Shown here piece after piece: positions 45,377-55,935 of a DNA stretch of 55,935 bases. This stretch comes from Zygnema cylindricum (Eukaryota > Streptophyta > Zygnematophyceae > Zygnematales > Zygnemataceae), in the NCBI GenBank assembly GCA_037447655.1, contig JBBHKE010002143.1, forward strand, positions 1-55,935. The letters run 5' to 3'. Position 1 is the stretch's first letter. Each line of letters opens with the position of its first letter. The notes under the pieces were generated by a model. It did no database searches. It was given only the letters and a program-made list of their open reading frames with translations, and was not told the DNA's origin. A program made the translations under genes and the position numbers.

Positions 45377-46520
45377 CACACAGAATTCGCATATCCAAAG
45401 AAGCTAATCTAGATAGTGCCAACTTCAAGTTTAAATAAACCCAAATGACTGACCCCTTGAAAATCAAAACACCATGAAAGCTTCAACCTTGTGAAATAAG
45501 ACTTTTCTGTGTGCTCAATTCCATCACAGAATGCGAAGTTAGAATATGAGATTTGGATAACATTCCCCACTTTGACTTTCCCTTAGAAATGCAGCCACCT
45601 TGGCAAGCAAAATCTTTGAAGGAGTACACCCTTGTGTATCCTGGACTCCCCTGAGTTGGCAGCAAAAAGAATCACTGAAAATGGTCAACTAAATTGATAG
45701 TTATGGCTGGCCAAAGTTTGCATTTTGTACTGATGCTCCCTTGGAGAGGCAGTTACCTACCACAAATATTCTAAGTCCTAAAACCCCTCTCTAAGCCCCC
45801 TAGTACTGAGGTTCGAACCAATCGCAGTAGTGTAAAATACATAAAGGTACAAGTGTCGGTGTACCTTTTGTATGGCCATCGTACGACATGGCCAAAAGGT
45901 CGACACATGCTATATCCGGATTAGTTCCTATAATCCCTGGAGATGTCGTAAGCGAATGTTATCCTACCACGTGTCAATTGACGTGGCGGTGACCGCAAAC
46001 CGCCAAAAACCCATTTCGCTATCCCGGCATCTATCGCGGCCGTCAGATTAGAACTAACTTTCAATTGTAGCCGTCGAAAATTGATGCTCAATATTTGTTT
46101 CGCTGTCGAAACAAATGCGCGGTATCTGTTCCCTCTCCATACCATACTGCGTACTATATAAAACGGACGTATCTTTTTCCCGTTAAACGAATTAGTCTAC
46201 GTAAAAATATTTTTATATTTATCAAACCCTATATATCATAACACTAGTCCTATACTTAACGGATAAAGCTAACGACTACAGGTGACTTGTCGGACGGCAG
46301 GTACCAGGATCATTTTCGGGTCCGTCAAATACCTTTTGGTTAATCTACCTAATCCACCCTCTGTCTTCTCTAGTGAGTTTAGGCAGCGATGGCTCTAGCT
46401 CCGTATCTTGCCTTCAGTGACTAAAACAAGTGTGGGGGCTTGGAGAAGGGAGTTAGAGGCAGACTACCTCTACTATTTTTCTCTCCTAATACAGACCCAA
46501 AAAATACTCAAATATCAATA
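45354..46520 (-). repeat. Family A 5' LTR of the gag-only element, 1167 bp
   Basis: Starts (minus strand) TATTGATATTTGAG at 46520, the canonical TG having mutated to TA, and ends ...ATAGAATTCCA at 45354. It contains the paired ACGT motifs near 45968-45988 and the tRNA-like segment at 46262-46330. It aligns with the 3' LTR at 42508-43453 except for the deletion noted there. Confidence 0.9.
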
Positions 46521-46735
46521 GAAGGGGAGGGGAGGGGTAGTGGAGGGGGAGAGGGTGGTATTTTGTAAGAGAGGGAAGGGGTAGGGGAGGAAAGGATGAA
46601 AGGGCGAGGGGATGAAAGGGAAAGCGAGGGGCGGGGAAGGGAGAGCAAAAAGGAGGGGAGGGGAGGAAAGGGAAAAGGAGGGGAGGGGATGAGAAGCAAA
46701 GGAGGAATAGAGGGAGGGAAGGAAACTTGTAAGGA
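46521..46735 (+). repeat. GGGGA-rich purine tract
   Basis: About 215 bp of nearly pure purine on the plus strand, including GGGGAGGGGAGGGGTAGTGG, a G-quadruplex-type pattern of four G runs. It directly flanks the family A element and resembles the tract at 36525-36562. Confidence 0.85.
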
Positions 46736-46739
46736 AGCA

Positions 46740-47830
46740 TCTACGGAGATCAACTTGAAGGGGGGTTATTTTTTTACCATTTGATTAGAGCATTGAAAGG
46801 CGTGACCCCAAAGTTATTTTTGGGTGCAAAGGGTCAAAAGTGTACAAAATTGGGTTAATACAAAAGTTCCTTATTGTTGATTTTTTTTTTAATTTATGGT
46901 CTTTTAAAGTGGAAAGATAAACATTGAGGTAACTCGTTCTTTGATAAGAGGATAACATACATGGTAGTCATTAGAAACAAACAACTAGAAATTTGTTGTT
47001 ATTAAAGATCCTTGCACGTAGGACCATAACACTATAGTGTTTAGTAAAAGGTTTTTCGCATTAGATTTATGCGACATGGATATCATAACATTATAGTGTT
47101 TAGTCAAAGGTTGTTAGAATTGGGTTTGTGCAACATCGGCATTGGAGAGCAATTAGAGAAACTTGATTGGAGATTTACGCTCCAGTAATATTTTCGTGGT
47201 TGACTTAGTATTGTATTTGCGAAGATAGAATGATGAGCACTAGTTATATTTTTTAGTTGTAAGGGCCCCAAAAGAGGAAATGATAAACCAATAGAGCGTG
47301 AATCATGTATATATATGAGAATCAGACCTTAAGGTGGAGACATTTTTATAATGTCACTCGAGTGGGGGAGCCATGAAATTTGATTTGAGATTTTTAAATT
47401 TGTGGACAATGTGAATAAGTTGAGCATTTGTGGATGACAGAGGACTGTGGGCGATAACGACTATCAACCACAATTTAACTAGAAAAAGACATATATGAAG
47501 AGAATTGTGGAACGGCTGAGACGAAAAGCATCGTTGACATTTTAAAGAAGTTGGCGTTTGAGAAGGGGCATAAATTTTTTCAAATAGAGGGATAAAATGT
47601 GTGAAAATTTTATCCGAGGTTGAATATGGGAATCACAAAAAGATGTTATAGTAAAATCGGCGAGTGTACTGCCAAGTAACTTTGATCATAAATATTTCAA
47701 ATTTGGACACAAGTACTTAAAGTCAGCTGTATAAGGTAGTTGATCAACCAAGATACATTTAACAAGGGGAATTTCAAGGGTGTTAAGATTAAATTATATG
47801 AATGTTGTATTTTTGGGACTGTGGATATAT
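46740..47830. other. Unassigned region
   Basis: No gene recognised. A 59-bp direct repeat (CATAACACTATAGTGTTTAG at 47025; CATAACATTATAGTGTTTAG at 47084) occurs twice. Confidence 0.4.
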
Positions 47831-47837
47831 AGATTTT

Positions 47838-47968
<131 letters not shown>

Positions 47969-48758
47969 TTGATATATTTTTGTTTTCGATAATCAAAAAG
48001 GCGCAATTTGGATATGTTTATGGATGGAATATATATAAATGCTTATTATTAAAGGAATCAAGACGATATAGCTCTTGTCATGAGGGCTAAAGGGCTCTAG
48101 TGGAGTAGCAGTTCCGCTATGCACAACCAATTTAGTGTAGCTTGAAGGACGATAGAACGAGTTGGTTTGAGAATATGGTGGAGTTGAAAGTAGCGTTACA
48201 CGACACATCGTTATTGGAGTTGTTAACATTAACTTGGTCACGACTTTTTGTAGTTAAATAGTAAGATAGTGTTTGCGGCGATATTTAAAGGAGTGAACTA
48301 AAAACGCCACGCCTCTTTCCATTACATCAGTATTATGTAGTTTATTTATGATTTTATGACCTAACACTTCACCACGAATCGTAATTAGGGTAAAGAAAAA
48401 TTTAGAATAAAAAAAGAGAAAATAATAATTAGAGTTTTGAAATTTATGTATTTTCTAGGTCTATATTAGAAAAATAAATAGAGTAAGTCAGCAAAGGCAG
48501 CCTACTTCTCGCTCAACTCTCCAGTCCCTATACTTGTTGTAGTCACTGAAGACTGGAGAGAGAGCTAGAGCCATGGCTGTCTATACTGTCCAAGGAGACA
48601 GAGAATAGGCTAACACTTAGTTTGTACCAAAAATGGACTGTTGAACCAGGGTTTGATCTTTATACCTACCGTCTGTTAGTGGAGGTGGTAGCCGTAAGCT
48701 TTAGCCTATAGACTAGAACCAGCGTTGAGATGGACTGGGCACAATATGTACTTAAAGG

Positions 48759-48884
48759 TATTCGGATAGAGAATTCCCAAACAAACTGACAAATAACCAA
48801 AAGCTGCCCTAGACCGGATTTGAACCTGGGTTTCTGGGAATCTGCGCAATGGTATGCCTTATCCATTAACGCGTTAACGAAACG
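48759..48884 (-). mobile_element. tRNA-derived SINE with 13-bp target duplication
   Basis: On the minus strand the insert starts near a D-arm-like AATGGATAAGGC, similar to plant tRNA-Arg, and has a perfect B box, GGTTCAAATCC, about 40 bases later. A non-tRNA tail follows. It is flanked by ATGTACTTAAAGG (48746-48758) and ATGCACTTAAAGG (48885-48897), a 13-bp target duplication with one mismatch. The corresponding position in the other family A LTRs lacks this segment. The T-arm pairing is imperfect, so it is not a functional tRNA gene. Confidence 0.72.
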
Positions 48885-48904
48885 ATGCACTTAAAGGGTT
48901 TCAA

Positions 48905-48907
<3 letters not shown>

Positions 48908-48981
<74 letters not shown>
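48908..48981 (+). repeat. (AT)n microsatellite, about 74 bp
   Basis: Uninterrupted AT dinucleotides within the LTR, a few bases beyond the SINE. Confidence 0.97.
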
Positions 48982-48985
<4 letters not shown>

Positions 48986-50365
48986 CTTAATGGCTAACTA
49001 AAACCAGACTAACGAAGAGGAACAATTCATGCATGTACGCGAATCTAAACCATGTAAAATATGTTTTGATCGGACGGCCGCCATTGTAGCCGCCACACGA
49101 AGTGAGCTTTTGGCGGCATTCGGAGATAGCATCACGTGGTGCCACGTGGCGCCACACTATTCGATACCAAAGAAGATGGGAGGAGGAACAATGGCTCCCG
49201 ATTTGGCAGATGTCACCTTGTAGACCATGTCGTACAATGGTCGTACAATAAGTACATCGCCCATTCTACCTTCTTGTACTATATAGTGTTCCTATTCGAC
49301 TACGGTTTAGTAGTAGGTCGTCGTGATTAGGCAGACCAAGACTAAGTGATATTTATGTACCTCTCTCTAAGAGAGCTTGTATCTATAAAGGTCATCTTTG
49401 ACCAGCCAAAGCTTAATGATCGAGGAGCAAATTCAATAATTCTTTTTGCTACGGAATCAGGGGAGTCTAAGCTACACAGGGTTGTAGTCAGTCAGATTTT
49501 TTGCCTGCCTGGGTGGCTGAAATTGGAAGGGAAATTCAAAGTGGGGAATGTTAATCCAAAACTCATATTCTAACTTTGAATTCTGTGGGGAAACTGAGCA
49601 CACAGAAAGTCTTCTTTCACAAGGGTGAAGTTGTAATGGGGTTCTGATTGTCAAGGGGTCAATGATTTGGGTTTATATAAACTTGGAGTCGGCACTATCT
49701 AGATTATCTTCTTTGGATATGCGAATTCTATGTGGCAATGGAGCCCATAGAATTTCATTTATGAACTCTAATTTATGTGATAGAACTTTTTCAAAAAGGA
49801 ATTTTACTCTAATTTATTTAAGTACTCTAATTTGGCACGCTAATATCTCTACTGTAAATAAGGTATTCGTACAGAATTTGACAAAAAGTACAATTTATTG
49901 TCACTATGACGTTCGCACTACGCGGTTTGTTAAAACGCAGTTACATGATAACGACCTGTATTAAATCTTTATTTGTACCTTTTTACTTATAAAAGTACAA
50001 TTTTGCACGGTCGGACGTCGTTCATACTCCACACTATTTAAAACGAACCTATATTAGAATTTTTTTATGCTAATTAAACTTTACCTTAAATAGTATAATG
50101 AAAAATTTAGAATCATTTACTCTATTTAACGTGATAGAGTTGAAATTTTAGGGCGACCGAATTAGCGTTATTTACTCTAATTACGATTCGCGGTGTAGGT
50201 TACCATTACTCGGATTTTGTTTTACTCCGATTCATTCATTTGCATAATACTGAACGATTTTTTATTTTCTGGTGGAGTTCAGCAAAAATCTCGACTCTTG
50301 ATCTCGGAAACAACAGTATTGGATCCAAAGGGGCGTTCCATTCTTCGGAATATTTGTTTCATTAT

Positions 50366-50783
50366 TCTTTTTAAGGTAAAGTTTAATTAGCGTTTTTAAT
50401 TTAAATATAGGTTCGTTTTAAATAGTTTGGAGTACGGATGACCTCCGACCGTGCAAAATTGTACTTATTAAGTAAAAAGTTACAAATAATGATTTAATAC
50501 TGGCCGTTTTCATGTAACTGCGTTTAAAACAAACCGCTTAGTGCAAACGTCATAGTGAAGATAAACTGTACGTTTTGCCAAATTCTGTACGAATACCTTA
50601 TTTACAGTAGAGGATATTAGCGTGCCAAACTAGAGTACTTAAATAAAATAGAGTAAACTTCATAGTTGAAACAGCTCAAATTAGCGTCCATTACTCTAAT
50701 GTTTTTTTTAGTTTTTGTACTCTTATTTTTTATTTAGTTTTTGTACTCTAGCTTTTTCATTACTCTAATTACGATTCGTGGTG
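50366..50783. mobile_element. Subgroup h MITE, left end missing
   Basis: It matches 53350-53764 (GTTTAATTAGCGTTTTTAAT, then GCAAACGTCATAGTGA) and ends ATTACGATTCGTGGTG. The first ~100 bp, including the left inverted repeat, are absent. Confidence 0.8.
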
Positions 50784-51032
50784 TGGAGTGGAGGGACTAT
50801 TAATCCTAAGAGTAACGGCCGGCGAACGATGTTTTAACTTTCATCGAGGTATCGAACGGTTGTCAGCGAAGGAATAAAAGAAAGGTTCCCGAACGTGAGG
50901 TTCGTCCGGGTGGTGACGGTGTACTGTACTGTATTGTACTGTACTAGCCGCCCTCCAAAGTTTATGGCTAAAGATGGCCTAATTTCCGAACCGGAGAAGT
51001 ACAGACCTGTACCTGCAAATCACTGGACAGTA

Positions 51033-51521
51033 CACCGTGAATCGCTATTAGCGTAATGAAATAGATAGCGTAATGAAACAATTAGCGTACTTTACGGTAA
51101 ATTGTGTTTTTTCGGGTACACCATGATACTAATTTATCATGTACTCTAATTTGTAAACTGCTTTGTAAAAATTTTCAGCACATAATATGTCCACACTAAA
51201 ACACGTATTTGTACGAAACTGTTCAAATCGTACGCCGTCGCGTTTTTTTGACATCTGCGTATGCCGGAAAATATTTACGCAATTATATATTATTATATTT
51301 TCTGTACTTTTAAATATAAAAATGTACGGCATAGTACAGATATGACAGTCCGTACACCACACTATTTAAAAGGGAACTAAATTACAGTTATGAACCGCAT
51401 TGAGCGGGGTACCTCAAATAACGTGCAAAAACATTTAGCGTACTTTATTCTATTTGAGAATTTGCCCCAAAAAAAGGGGTACCCCAATTAGCGTCATGTA
51501 CGCTAATAGCGATTCGCGGTG
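51033..51521. mobile_element. TA-flanked MITE, subgroup g, 489 bp
   Basis: Ends CACCGTGAATCGCTATTAG and, reversed, CACCGCGAATCGCTATTAG, with TA at 51031-51032 and 51522-51523. The interior closely follows the copy at 26599-27118. Confidence 0.9.
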
Positions 51522-52587
51522 TAGCGCCTAGAGGAACCGTACTGCGAAAAACCGGTGTACGGTAAGTCGGTTTCCGCCCATTGGGAGCCGACTGCGACTC
51601 GCCAAAACAATCCCAAACGGACATTTTGTCTTTTCCGTTGTTCCCTTCTTGCAAGCGGTTATGAACGATCCTGGAATGTGGCCAGACGTTTCATGACGTC
51701 ACTCTCACGTGACCTTCAGCTGCGTTGCGTGGTGTGCCAGGTTTTTTTGTCCGATTTCGGGCGGCACGATTTTGTCAGGTCATGTCGGTGGAAGATATTG
51801 TTCTTGGGAGGGCCGTGGCTGTTCACACCTGAAGATTTCCTCCGCGCACCAAATATGTGAGGTACAGAAAGTACAAGTAACAGCTGGCAAGCCGCTAAAC
51901 GTCTCGTCTGTTTTCAACAGTCGCTAATATTTTAAAAAGTCAATAAGTTGAAAGACCTTGAAAACATCGAATCTTAGAAAAAACGAATAACGACGTTGGA
52001 TGCCTTTTTCCACGCGCGCTCAAGTACGGTTTCGCCCGTGTAGAAATGTTTTCGTCAGTCGAATTCCGGCCGATTTCTAGTGGTTGAAAAAATTTTACTT
52101 CAGAAAAATAAACGAAGGAAATACCCTAGAAAAACGTCATTACCAAGAAAAAATTCTAGAAAAGTTTTAAAAACCACAGAATTCCACTTGTCATCTGCTA
52201 AGGCAGTTTTTCAATGGCTCAAAATTTTTTGTATTAACAAAACGACAAATGAAACCCTCCAAATCCCTTAAAAACCCCCTGAAAAACACGTAAAAAGGAC
52301 ATAGAAAGAAGTTTATAACAGTCGGCAAGATGACGGCATAGTTGACGGCCGTCTCTAACCGTCAGCGGTTTGTATGCACTTTCAGAAATACATAGCGACA
52401 ATCTGGAAGTTGTTGCGGCAAGCAAATCTTGTTGGGAAAATCAGGTGCCAAATCTGCAGTTTTGTTTAACATGCTGCTGGCCAGCCAGTAACGTCATCAA
52501 ACAGAAAGCTCCGGCAAAATGTAGAGCCACGTGCAAGTAGATTTTGTACTGTACGAATGTTCCTCCTGTCCGGATCATTCGGTCCGG

Positions 52588-52614
52588 AGATTTGTTCTGC
52601 GGCAGAACAAATCT
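52588..52614. other. Perfect short hairpin
   Basis: AGATTTGTTCTG and CAGAACAAATCT are perfect inverted repeats around CGG. It lies in otherwise unassigned sequence. Confidence 0.7.
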
Positions 52615-52849
52615 GCCACTAGATTTTCTGTCGGAGTATGGCGTCATGCTGACGTCACCTTGACGCTATTCTACGCTTCAAAGAATAGGGGGTGACCTGC
52701 CATCTGGAAGTCAATCTTGAAATAGAGGCAAACGGTTTCCACTCATTTTGATAATACGACAAAAATGCGAGATAGTACGGAGGAAGAAAATTCGGCGAGA
52801 TTGACAAATTTCAACTGACTCTAGATTCTAGTTCGGTCAAAGGTATCCG

Positions 52850-53018
52850 TACTTACTTGTCCTTTTTGGCACGATCTGTCTCGAGCTGTATCCACCATCA
52901 ATCCCACTTGAAGCCCCCACCCACAGGAAAATTGGCTTATGGAAAAGGACAAAATTTCAAACATGATGGAGAACTGAGAACCCCAGGGCACGTCCTCGTG
53001 TTCAAAAATGCTGCTCAT
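52850..53018 (-). other. Possible exon with a strong splice donor
   Basis: A minus-strand frame opens with ATG at 53018 (MSSIFEHEDVPWGSQFSIMF...) and runs about 57 codons to GGACAA followed by GTAAGTAC, a good plant 5' splice site. I recognise no domain and see no partner exon. It may be a gene fragment or chance. Confidence 0.22.
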
Positions 53019-53263
53019 TTCTTTGTCGATTAGCGTCCTTGAATTGGTGACCTAGCCGTAGAATCTGCAAACGTATAATACGCGTAAATTTCGTAACACT
53101 ACGTACGTCATTAGCGCATCATCCATGAATTCTATATATTTGACTTGTTTTGTCGTTTTGTGGCCCTGACCACAAAATTGTATGGTCAAGAAAGCTACAA
53201 GCACCACGCCAACTCATCCCCTCAAAGGGCCCCAAAGGAGCTTGCGAGTAAAATAATAAACTA

Positions 53264-53764
53264 CACCGCGAATCGTAATTAGAGTAAATTACTCTAATTC
53301 GGTCGCTCGAAATTTCGACTCTATCACATGAAATAGAGTAAATAATTCTAATTTTTTCATTATTCTATTTTAGATGTAGTTTAATTAGCGTTTTTAATTC
53401 TAATATACGTTCGTTTTAAATAGTGTGGAGTACGGACGGTGTCAGACCGTGCAAAATTGTACTTTATTAAGTAAAAAAGCACAAATAATGATTTAATACG
53501 GGCCGGTATCATGTGACTGCGTTTCAACAAACCGCATAGTGCAAACGTCATAGTGACGATAAACTGTACGTTTTGCCAAATTCAGTACGAATACCTTATT
53601 TACAGTAGAGGATTTTAGCTTGCCAAATTAGAGTACTTTAATAAATTAGAGTAAACTTCATAGTTGAAAAAGCTCTATCACATAAATTAGCGTTAATTAC
53701 TCTAATTGCTTTTTTTAGTTTTTGTACTCTAATTTTTTCATTCATCTAATTACGATTCGCGGTG
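53264..53764. mobile_element. TA-flanked MITE, subgroup h, 501 bp, complete
   Basis: A perfect 20-bp terminal inverted repeat, CACCGCGAATCGTAATTAGA, with TA at 53262-53263 and 53765-53766. This is the best-preserved copy of the subgroup and the reference for 48370-50195 and 50366-50783. Confidence 0.93.
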
Positions 53765-53839
53765 TAATTAAAATAATAGGTGACGTCACACCCATGTTGT
53801 ACAACTAGATTTGATCCGGCACATTTATAAATAATAAAA

Positions 53840-55185
53840 AGGAATTGCTAATCGCAGAGACGGTTTTTGCTACGCGCAGGTACAATAGCGTAACAAAACA
53901 ATTAGCAACATTCGCGCTATTTGAGAATGTCGTTTTTTGTGGAAATAATTTTCATTCTAATTTTTCGTATACTCTAATTTGTACACTGCTTTGTAAACAA
54001 TTTTGGAGCATAATATCTCCACACTAAAATATGTGCATGCACGAAATTGTTCAAATCGCAGGACGTCGCGTTTTTTTTTACATCCGCGTATGCCAGAAAA
54101 TATTTACGCAATTACATGTTAGCGCGACTACGAGACAACGTGAATGTTTTTTATGTACTTTTCTACTTGCAAAAGTACAAAATAGTACGTCTTTGACATT
54201 CTGTACAACACACTAATTATAATGGCACTATATTAGAGTCATGAATCCTATTCAATGGGCTACCTCAAATAACGTGTAGAAACATTTACACTATTTAATT
54301 ATATTTGAGAATTTGCCCAAAAAAACAGGGAACCTCAATTAGCATTCAACAGGCTAATAGCGATTCACGGTGTAGTTGTTAGAAATTGTACATTTAAAAT
54401 ACAGTTTCGTACAAGCTACGTACCTTTAAGTTCAAATTTGACAGTCAATCCGTCAAACAACTTTGACTGGCGGAATGTTGTAACGGCGGTTAAAAAATTG
54501 TAGCGCTTGCGACGTCGACCGTCATAAAAAAAACAATAAACACGGCCGACGCAGGTTTACTGTAACAAAACTGCGACAGCCACATATAAATAAAATGGTT
54601 GCGCGCAGGTAGTTTATCACTTCACATGAGCTCCACTGTGAGATCAAACACCGACATTTGACTTAGCCGCAAATAAAACCTACTCGCGAAATGTTACACT
54701 GAACTTGGACACAAATTAAAGGACGACGTACAACATGCATAAACTCCCACGAAACGAAATAAATTTCGTACAAAATAAAAAAACCTACCTGCGTATAAAT
54801 ATCGTAAAACGTAAATATTGTATAGCGTAAATACGATGCGTATACGAGAAGTCAAATGTTGATGTGTGATCTCACAGTGGATCTCACGTGAAGTGATAAA
54901 CTATCTGCGCGCAACCATTTAATTTATATGTGGTTGCGGCAGTTTTGTTACAATAAACCTGCGCCGGCCGTGTTAATTGTTTTTTTTTTAATGACGGTCG
55001 ACGTTCGCAAGCGCGACACTTTTTCAACCGCCGTTACAATATTTCGCCAGTCAAAGTTGTTTGACGGATTGACCGTCAAATTTGAACTTAAAGGTACGTA
55101 GCTAGTACGAAACTGTACTTTAAATGTACAATTTCTGACAACTACCTGCGCGCAACAAAAATCGTCTCTGCGATTAGCAATTTCC
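53840..55185. mobile_element. Mutator-like foldback element with ~300-bp inverted repeats
   Basis: The left arm (53841-53880 plus 54375-54650) and right arm (about 54855-55185) are long inverted repeats. They share GCTAATCGCAGAGACG, TTTAAGTTCAAATTTGAC, GACGGTCGACG-type and TGGTTGCGCGCAG-type blocks. About 200 bp of unique sequence lies between. The flanks carry a 9-bp direct repeat, ATAATAAAA (53831-53839 and 55186-55194). Long terminal repeats with 9-bp duplications are the hallmark of Mutator-like elements. No transposase is encoded. The left arm is interrupted by a MITE. Confidence 0.85.
53883..54372. mobile_element. Subgroup g MITE inserted in the left arm of the foldback element
   Basis: The right end (TAATAGCGATTCACGGTG, then TA at 54373) is intact. 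The left terminal repeat has lost about 30 bases and starts directly after TA as CAATAGCGTAAC. Removing it restores CAGGTAGTTG, which is the sequence of the uninterrupted right arm when reversed, so the insertion site is proven by the partner arm. Confidence 0.85.
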
Positions 55186-55194
55186 ATAATAAAA

Positions 55195-55935
55195 TTATGA
55201 ACAAAGCCTAATAAGTACTAAGACACACTCATACAAAATTAAGTATAGTTACTTTGAAGGAGCAATAAGGGTACGCCCTCATGTATTAAAGTAACTACTT
55301 TTCTTTGTCTTTTTGCCCTAAAATTCAAGGATCTTTGACAAAAACTTTAGCCGTACGAGAAAATAATCTTTACCAAAGTAGAGTGAACATCAATTCATAC
55401 TTTGGATGTAAGGCATGTTTGTCGTCATGTGAACGCATTTTGGCGTTTTCCCCTTTTCGAGCCCCGGGTAAGAGAATCCATCCCAAAAAATAAATTTATC
55501 CGAAATCACCTCGAGGTGGTAATTTTAGTTGAAGTACCGCCTAAACAGCAAACGAAAAACGAACCACGCAGACGCCACAAGCATGGGAAATTTTTAGGAC
55601 GAGGGAGAGTCCTTGCTATTTTTCCCTGTGCCCGTCACGCGGATGTACGGAAAAAAATTTACGGGGGTCTCAGACCCCCACTTTCATTCATGGGGTCCTT
55701 TGCAAAATTTTGCGCCGTCGTCGCCTCTCCCCCCTCACTTTCACATTATCGTTTGTAAATCACACTTTCTAGAATGAGACATGACCATATTGGTATAAAA
55801 TGAAAGATCTTTTAAAAATATTGTTTTTGACCATTTTTAGGGTTTTTTTAATGACAAGTTGAGTGAGAATAATAGAAAACACAAAATCGGGAAACCATGG
55901 TGGAAAGTTATTGAACCAGTGACGTCGACGTTGTT
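55195..55935. other. Unassigned region at the window end
   Basis: I see no gene. A 118-codon plus frame (55402-55758) has no recognisable domain. A short palindrome, GGGGGTCTCAGACCCCC, lies near 55664. Confidence 0.4.

Larger units (their letters stand above)
48435..49757 (+). repeat. Family A solo LTR inside the MITE
   Basis: Starts TTTTGAAATTTATG (TG mutated to TT) and ends ...CCATAGAATTTCA, about 1.32 kb. It includes the GCCATGGCTG block near 48570, the tRNA-like segment (48655-48720), the palindromic CACGTGGTGCCACGTGGC near 49135, and GTATCTATAAAGG (TATA-like) near 49380. The terminal ATGGAGCCCATAGAATTTCA keeps the gag start codon. No clean target duplication is visible. Confidence 0.85.
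48370..50195. mobile_element. TA-flanked MITE, subgroup h, split by an LTR insertion
   Basis: Left end CACCACGAATCGTAATTAG at 48370. Right end, reversed, CACCGCGAATCGTAATTAG at 50195, followed by TA; the left TA has become TT. Removing 48435-49757 leaves about 500 bp that match, in inverse orientation, the intact element at 53264-53764 (for example AAATAAGGTATTCGTACAGA near 49858). Confidence 0.8.

Noticed and set aside
46486-46753. Pro/Ser-rich minus-strand frames
   Set aside because: Shadows of the GGGGA purine tract.
48780-48890. Functional tRNA gene on the minus strand
   Set aside because: The B box is perfect, but acceptor and anticodon stems do not form and the T stem has mismatches. 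The flanking 13-bp duplication fits a SINE.

Overview
The window is nuclear DNA of a land plant. The evidence is an intact intronless CDPK/PEPKR2-type protein kinase gene, several plant-style Ty1/copia retrotransposons, TA-flanked miniature inverted-repeat elements (MITEs), a tRNA-derived SINE, and ACGT-core (G-box/ABRE-like) promoter motifs in the LTRs. I cannot name the species. Only one gene looks intact and cellular; nearly everything else that I can read is mobile DNA in various states of decay. Layout: 1-10334 is a block of one copia family (family A). It holds the 3' end of one copy, a shared LTR, a full-length but stop-ridden gag-pol, a rearranged 3' LTR, and a solo LTR with a perfect 5-bp target duplication. 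11.1-12.3 kb holds a decayed copia gag on the minus strand. 12.5-17.9 kb and 20.8-27.7 kb are crowded with MITEs sharing the terminal sequence CACCGYGAATCG and TA target sites. 18.0-20.7 kb is AT-rich and contains a short array with a period near 155 bp. 22.2-24.9 kb is a nearly identical 1.33-kb direct repeat pair whose ends look like LTR ends. 27.7-31.1 kb is AT-rich with a 33-bp minisatellite. 31139-32893 (minus) is the kinase gene, with a pyrimidine/purine-rich 5' flank to about 33.5 kb. 34.1-36.5 kb is unassigned. 36563-42493 is a second copia (family B) with two 499-bp LTRs and a fairly readable gag-pol. 42508-46520 (minus) is a gag-only, apparently non-autonomous family A element. 46.5-48.3 kb is purine-rich or simple-sequence DNA. 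48370-50195 is a three-level nest: MITE, containing an LTR, containing a SINE. 50.3-54.4 kb holds more MITEs. 53840-55185 is a Mutator-like long-inverted-repeat element that itself carries a MITE. The most unusual point concerns family A. A solo LTR with exact 5-bp target duplications fixes the LTR end. That places the gag start codon inside the LTR. The 15 bases directly after the LTR match the complement of the anticodon arm of plant initiator tRNA-Met, as I recall that sequence, instead of the 3' end normally used by plant copia elements. Gag is therefore read through the primer-binding site. The same LTRs carry an antisense tRNA-like hairpin in U3.
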